This document shows positions 5,309-6,854 of a DNA stretch of 6,854 nt, piece after piece. A program made the translations under genes and the position numbers. The DNA is from Methanothrix sp. (GTDB lineage: Archaea; Halobacteriota; Methanosarcinia; Methanotrichales; Methanotrichaceae), in NCBI GenBank assembly GCA_028679775.1, contig JAJRAX010000091.1, forward strand, positions 1 to 6,854, read 5' to 3'. How positions within the stretch are numbered: the stretch's first letter is position 1; every line of letters starts with the position of its first letter. The notes beneath the pieces were generated by a model. It was given only the letters and a program-made list of their open reading frames with translations, was not told the origin of the DNA and searched no databases.

Positions 5309-6724
5309 ATGGAAGACGTCATCATAGGCCTTGAGGTTCATGTCCAGCTCAACAGGCTCAAGTCCAAGATGTTTTGCGGCTGCTCGACAGCTTACCACAA
5401 CTCGCCGCCCAACAGCCACACTTGTCCGGTCTGTCTGGGACTGCCAGGCTCCCTGCCTGTGATCAACAAGAAGGCTGTGGAGTACGGCATCAAAGTCGGC
5501 CTGGCTTTGAACTGCAAGATCGAGGAGGAGACGTTCTTCTATAGGAAGAACTACTACTATCCGGATCTGCCCAAAGGATTTCAGATCAGCCAGTACGACT
5601 ATCCTCTGGCGACAAACGGTCACATCATGATTTTAGGTGACGACGGGGCTGAGAGGAATATTCGCATCAACCGGGCGCACATGGAAGAGGACCCAGGGCG
5701 TCTCGTGCATGCCGGAACCATTGATAAAGCAAAGTACACAATGGTGGACTACAACCGCTGCGGCATGCCGCTATTGGAAGTGGTGACGGAGCCTGACCTC
5801 ACATCGCCCAAGGAGGCGCGCGCGTTCCTGGACAAGCTCAAGAGCATTCTTGAGTATCTTGATGTCTTTGATGGCTCATTAGAGGGCTCGATGAGGGTGG
5901 ATGCAAACATATCTCTGAAAGGCGGAGACCGTTCCGAGGTCAAGAACATCTCCGGGTTCAAGGGCGTGGAAAAGGCCCTCTCCTACGAGATCACGAGACA
6001 AAAGAACCTGAAGCGGCGAAACATCAAAGTTGTTCAGGAGACGCGGCACTTCGATGAGATAAGAAACGTAACCGTCTCCATTCGAAGCAAGGTGGGTGCC
6101 CACGATTACCGATACTTCCCGGAGGCAGATTTGGCAGTCCTGCGCATCGCCTCATGGGTTCCGGCGATCAAATCAACGCTGCCTGAGCTGCCTGATGCTA
6201 AGAGGGAGAGGTTCGTGGCTCAGTACAGCCTCGCTGATGATCATGCCAAATCTCTAACATCCGAGATCAAGCTGGCCAACTTCTACGAGACCGTGGCAAA
6301 GACTGCTTCGCCTAAACTGGCAGCCGTCTGGATTGCCGATGTGCTCAAGGGAGAGTTGAACTACAGGGATCTGTCCATCGAGAGCTTCCGGGCGGAGCAC
6401 ATGACTGAGATTGTGCAGATGCTTGATAATAGCCAGATCACCGAGGACGGAGCGGTGCAGATCATTCGCGCTCTGCTCGACAAGAAGGGCGACTCGACCA
6501 GCAAGATTGTAACGGCTCTGGGGCTAGGCAAGGCCGAGGACGATGCAGTCCAGAAGGCCGTGCAGGAAGCCGTGGCCGAGAGCGCGGCTGCTGTCGCGGA
6601 CTACCGGGCAGGCAGCGAGCGGGCTCTGAACTTCATCGTAGGAATGGTCATGAAGAAGACCCGTGGCAAGGCGGACGCAGGCGAGGTGCACAGGCTCGTG
6701 AAGGCAGAGGTTGAAAGGGTCTGA
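5309..6724 (+). CDS. gatB: Asp/Glu-tRNA amidotransferase subunit B
   Basis: GatB binds the mischarged tRNA, phosphorylates the aspartyl or glutamyl side chain with ATP and transfers ammonia from GatA to it. The 471 residues match the family length. The N-terminal kinase-like cradle starts with VIIGLEVHVQL (H11). It carries a complete zinc site, C23-x-C25 and C39-x2-C42. HMEED (124-128) and DYNRCGMPLLEVVTEPD (147-163) are the conserved active-site blocks; the Cys and Met in NRCGMPL are the form I associate with archaea, where bacteria usually have NRAGTPL. EGSMRVDANIS and HDYRYFPEADL follow. A helical region and a YqeY-like C-terminal tail that contacts tRNA fill the last 140 residues or so, ending MKKTRGKADAGEVHRLVKAEV. 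The gene starts directly at the gatA stop with an excellent Shine-Dalgarno sequence. No obvious T-rich terminator follows; a tnpB 3' end faces it 15 bp away. Confidence 0.98.
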   Translation: MEDVIIGLEVHVQLNRLKSKMFCGCSTAYHNSPPNSHTCPVCLGLPGSLPVINKKAVEYGIKVGLALNCKIEEETFFYRKNYYYPDLPKGFQISQYDYPLATNGHIMILGDDGAERNIRINRAHMEEDPGRLVHAGTIDKAKYTMVDYNRCGMPLLEVVTEPDLTSPKEARAFLDKLKSILEYLDVFDGSLEGSMRVDANISLKGGDRSEVKNISGFKGVEKALSYEITRQKNLKRRNIKVVQETRHFDEIRNVTVSIRSKVGAHDYRYFPEADLAVLRIASWVPAIKSTLPELPDAKRERFVAQYSLADDHAKSLTSEIKLANFYETVAKTASPKLAAVWIADVLKGELNYRDLSIESFRAEHMTEIVQMLDNSQITEDGAVQIIRALLDKKGDSTSKIVTALGLGKAEDDAVQKAVQEAVAESAAAVADYRAGSERALNFIVGMVMKKTRGKADAGEVHRLVKAEVERV

Positions 6725-6739
6725 GCAGACGGGTCAGCT

Positions 6740-6854
6740 TCATTGAAATATCGCCATGCAGTCAGTGACTTCCTCCCATGCCCCTGAAGGGGCAGGGCTT
6801 CCTGCTTCATCGAGCACCTTCGGGTTCTCCACAGGCTTGAATTCGACGCAGTCC
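6740..6854 (-). CDS. tnpB: C-terminal end of a TnpB (IS200/IS605, IS1341-type) protein, partial
   Basis: Only the last 37 residues are in the window; the gene enters from the right edge. The visible protein contains FKPVENPKVL followed by DEAGSPAPSGAWEEVT. The P-V-E-x-P and EAGSPA patterns are typical of the extreme C-terminus of TnpB proteins from IS200/IS605-group elements, where the coding end overlaps the element's right end and omega-RNA. TnpB is an RNA-guided nuclease, an ancestor of Cas12, that cuts DNA at sites matching its omega-RNA guide. Its RuvC and zinc-finger regions are outside the window, so integrity cannot be judged. The final residues DCMAIFQ lie past the hairpin and are probably encoded by flanking target DNA rather than by the element. 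The frame is intact to the TGA, 15 bp from the gatB stop, in convergent orientation. Confidence 0.8.
   Translation of the reverse strand, partial: DCVEFKPVENPKVLDEAGSPAPSGAWEEVTDCMAIFQ
6765..6854 (-). mobile_element. Right end of an IS200/IS605-group (IS1341-like) element
   Basis: The tnpB tail plus the right-end hairpin identify the element; its left end and any tnpA are outside the window. I place the tentative boundary after GGGAGGAAGTCAC (minus strand, ending at 6765), because related elements end shortly after a GGAAG-type motif downstream of the hairpin. The exact cleavage position cannot be fixed from one copy. Confidence 0.6.
6775..6797 (-). ncRNA. Right-end hairpin / 3' scaffold of the probable TnpB omega-RNA
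   Basis: GCCCC (6780-6784) and GGGGC (6789-6793) form a perfect 5-bp stem with a 4-nt loop. CCC (6775-6777) and GGG (6795-6797) extend it around a small internal loop. Subterminal hairpins here are both the transposase recognition structure and part of the guide-RNA scaffold in this element group. Only this 3' part of the RNA is in view. Confidence 0.55.

Noticed and set aside
6775..6797. The GC-rich hairpin considered as the gatB terminator.
   Set aside because: On the plus strand it is followed by CTTCCTGCTTC, not a T-run, and its position matches the right end of the transposable element. A secondary effect on gatB transcripts cannot be excluded.
6601..6810. A 69-codon minus-strand frame beginning MKQEALPL across the gatB end.
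   Set aside because: It is out of frame with the TnpB tail and antisense to gatB; the TnpB frame carries the recognisable EAGSPA ending.

Overview
The window looks like methanogen DNA. My best guess is a Methanothrix (Methanosaeta)-type member of the Halobacteriota. The grounds are archaeal-style TATA boxes, Shine-Dalgarno matches to the archaeal 16S tail (GGTGATC), an archaeal-flavoured GatB (NRCGMPLLEVVTEPD), and several secreted repeat or beta-rich proteins that resemble, from memory, proteins of that lineage. The genus is an inference; domain Archaea is much firmer.

Left third (1-1889), secreted and surface proteins on the + strand. The window opens in the C-terminal end of a protein built from roughly 87-residue tandem domains. 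A hairpin plus T-tract terminator follows. Next comes a promoter and leader with a bulged hairpin, then a small exported protein dominated by four near-identical 27-residue repeats (81 bp each), each carrying one cysteine. A strong hairpin/T-tract terminator closes that gene. Its T-rich tail may also serve as the TATA box of the next gene, a 207-residue exported protein of unknown function that may be translated from a nearly leaderless mRNA.

Middle (1915-3605). A convergent, minus-strand FAD-dependent oxidoreductase of the phytoene desaturase/amine oxidase superfamily ends 25 bp from the preceding gene. Its substrate cannot be read from the sequence, and no carotenoid or quinone genes lie nearby. 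The 371-bp divergent intergenic region holds a probable promoter for each flanking operon, a bulged hairpin in the oxidoreductase leader, and a tiny ORF overlapping the gatC start.

Right half (3606-6724). This is a tight, complete gatC-gatA-gatB operon for the heterotrimeric tRNA-dependent amidotransferase. GatA releases ammonia from an amide donor, GatB activates the mischarged aminoacyl-tRNA with ATP and receives the ammonia, and GatC holds the two together. All key GatA catalytic and GatB zinc residues are present.

Right edge (6740-6854). The 3' end of an IS200/IS605 (IS1341-type) tnpB runs convergently into gatB, with a GC-rich hairpin typical of the element's right end and omega-RNA. 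The stop codon lies only 15 bp from the gatB stop, so the element appears to have inserted directly behind an essential operon. I found no tRNA, rRNA or CRISPR array.
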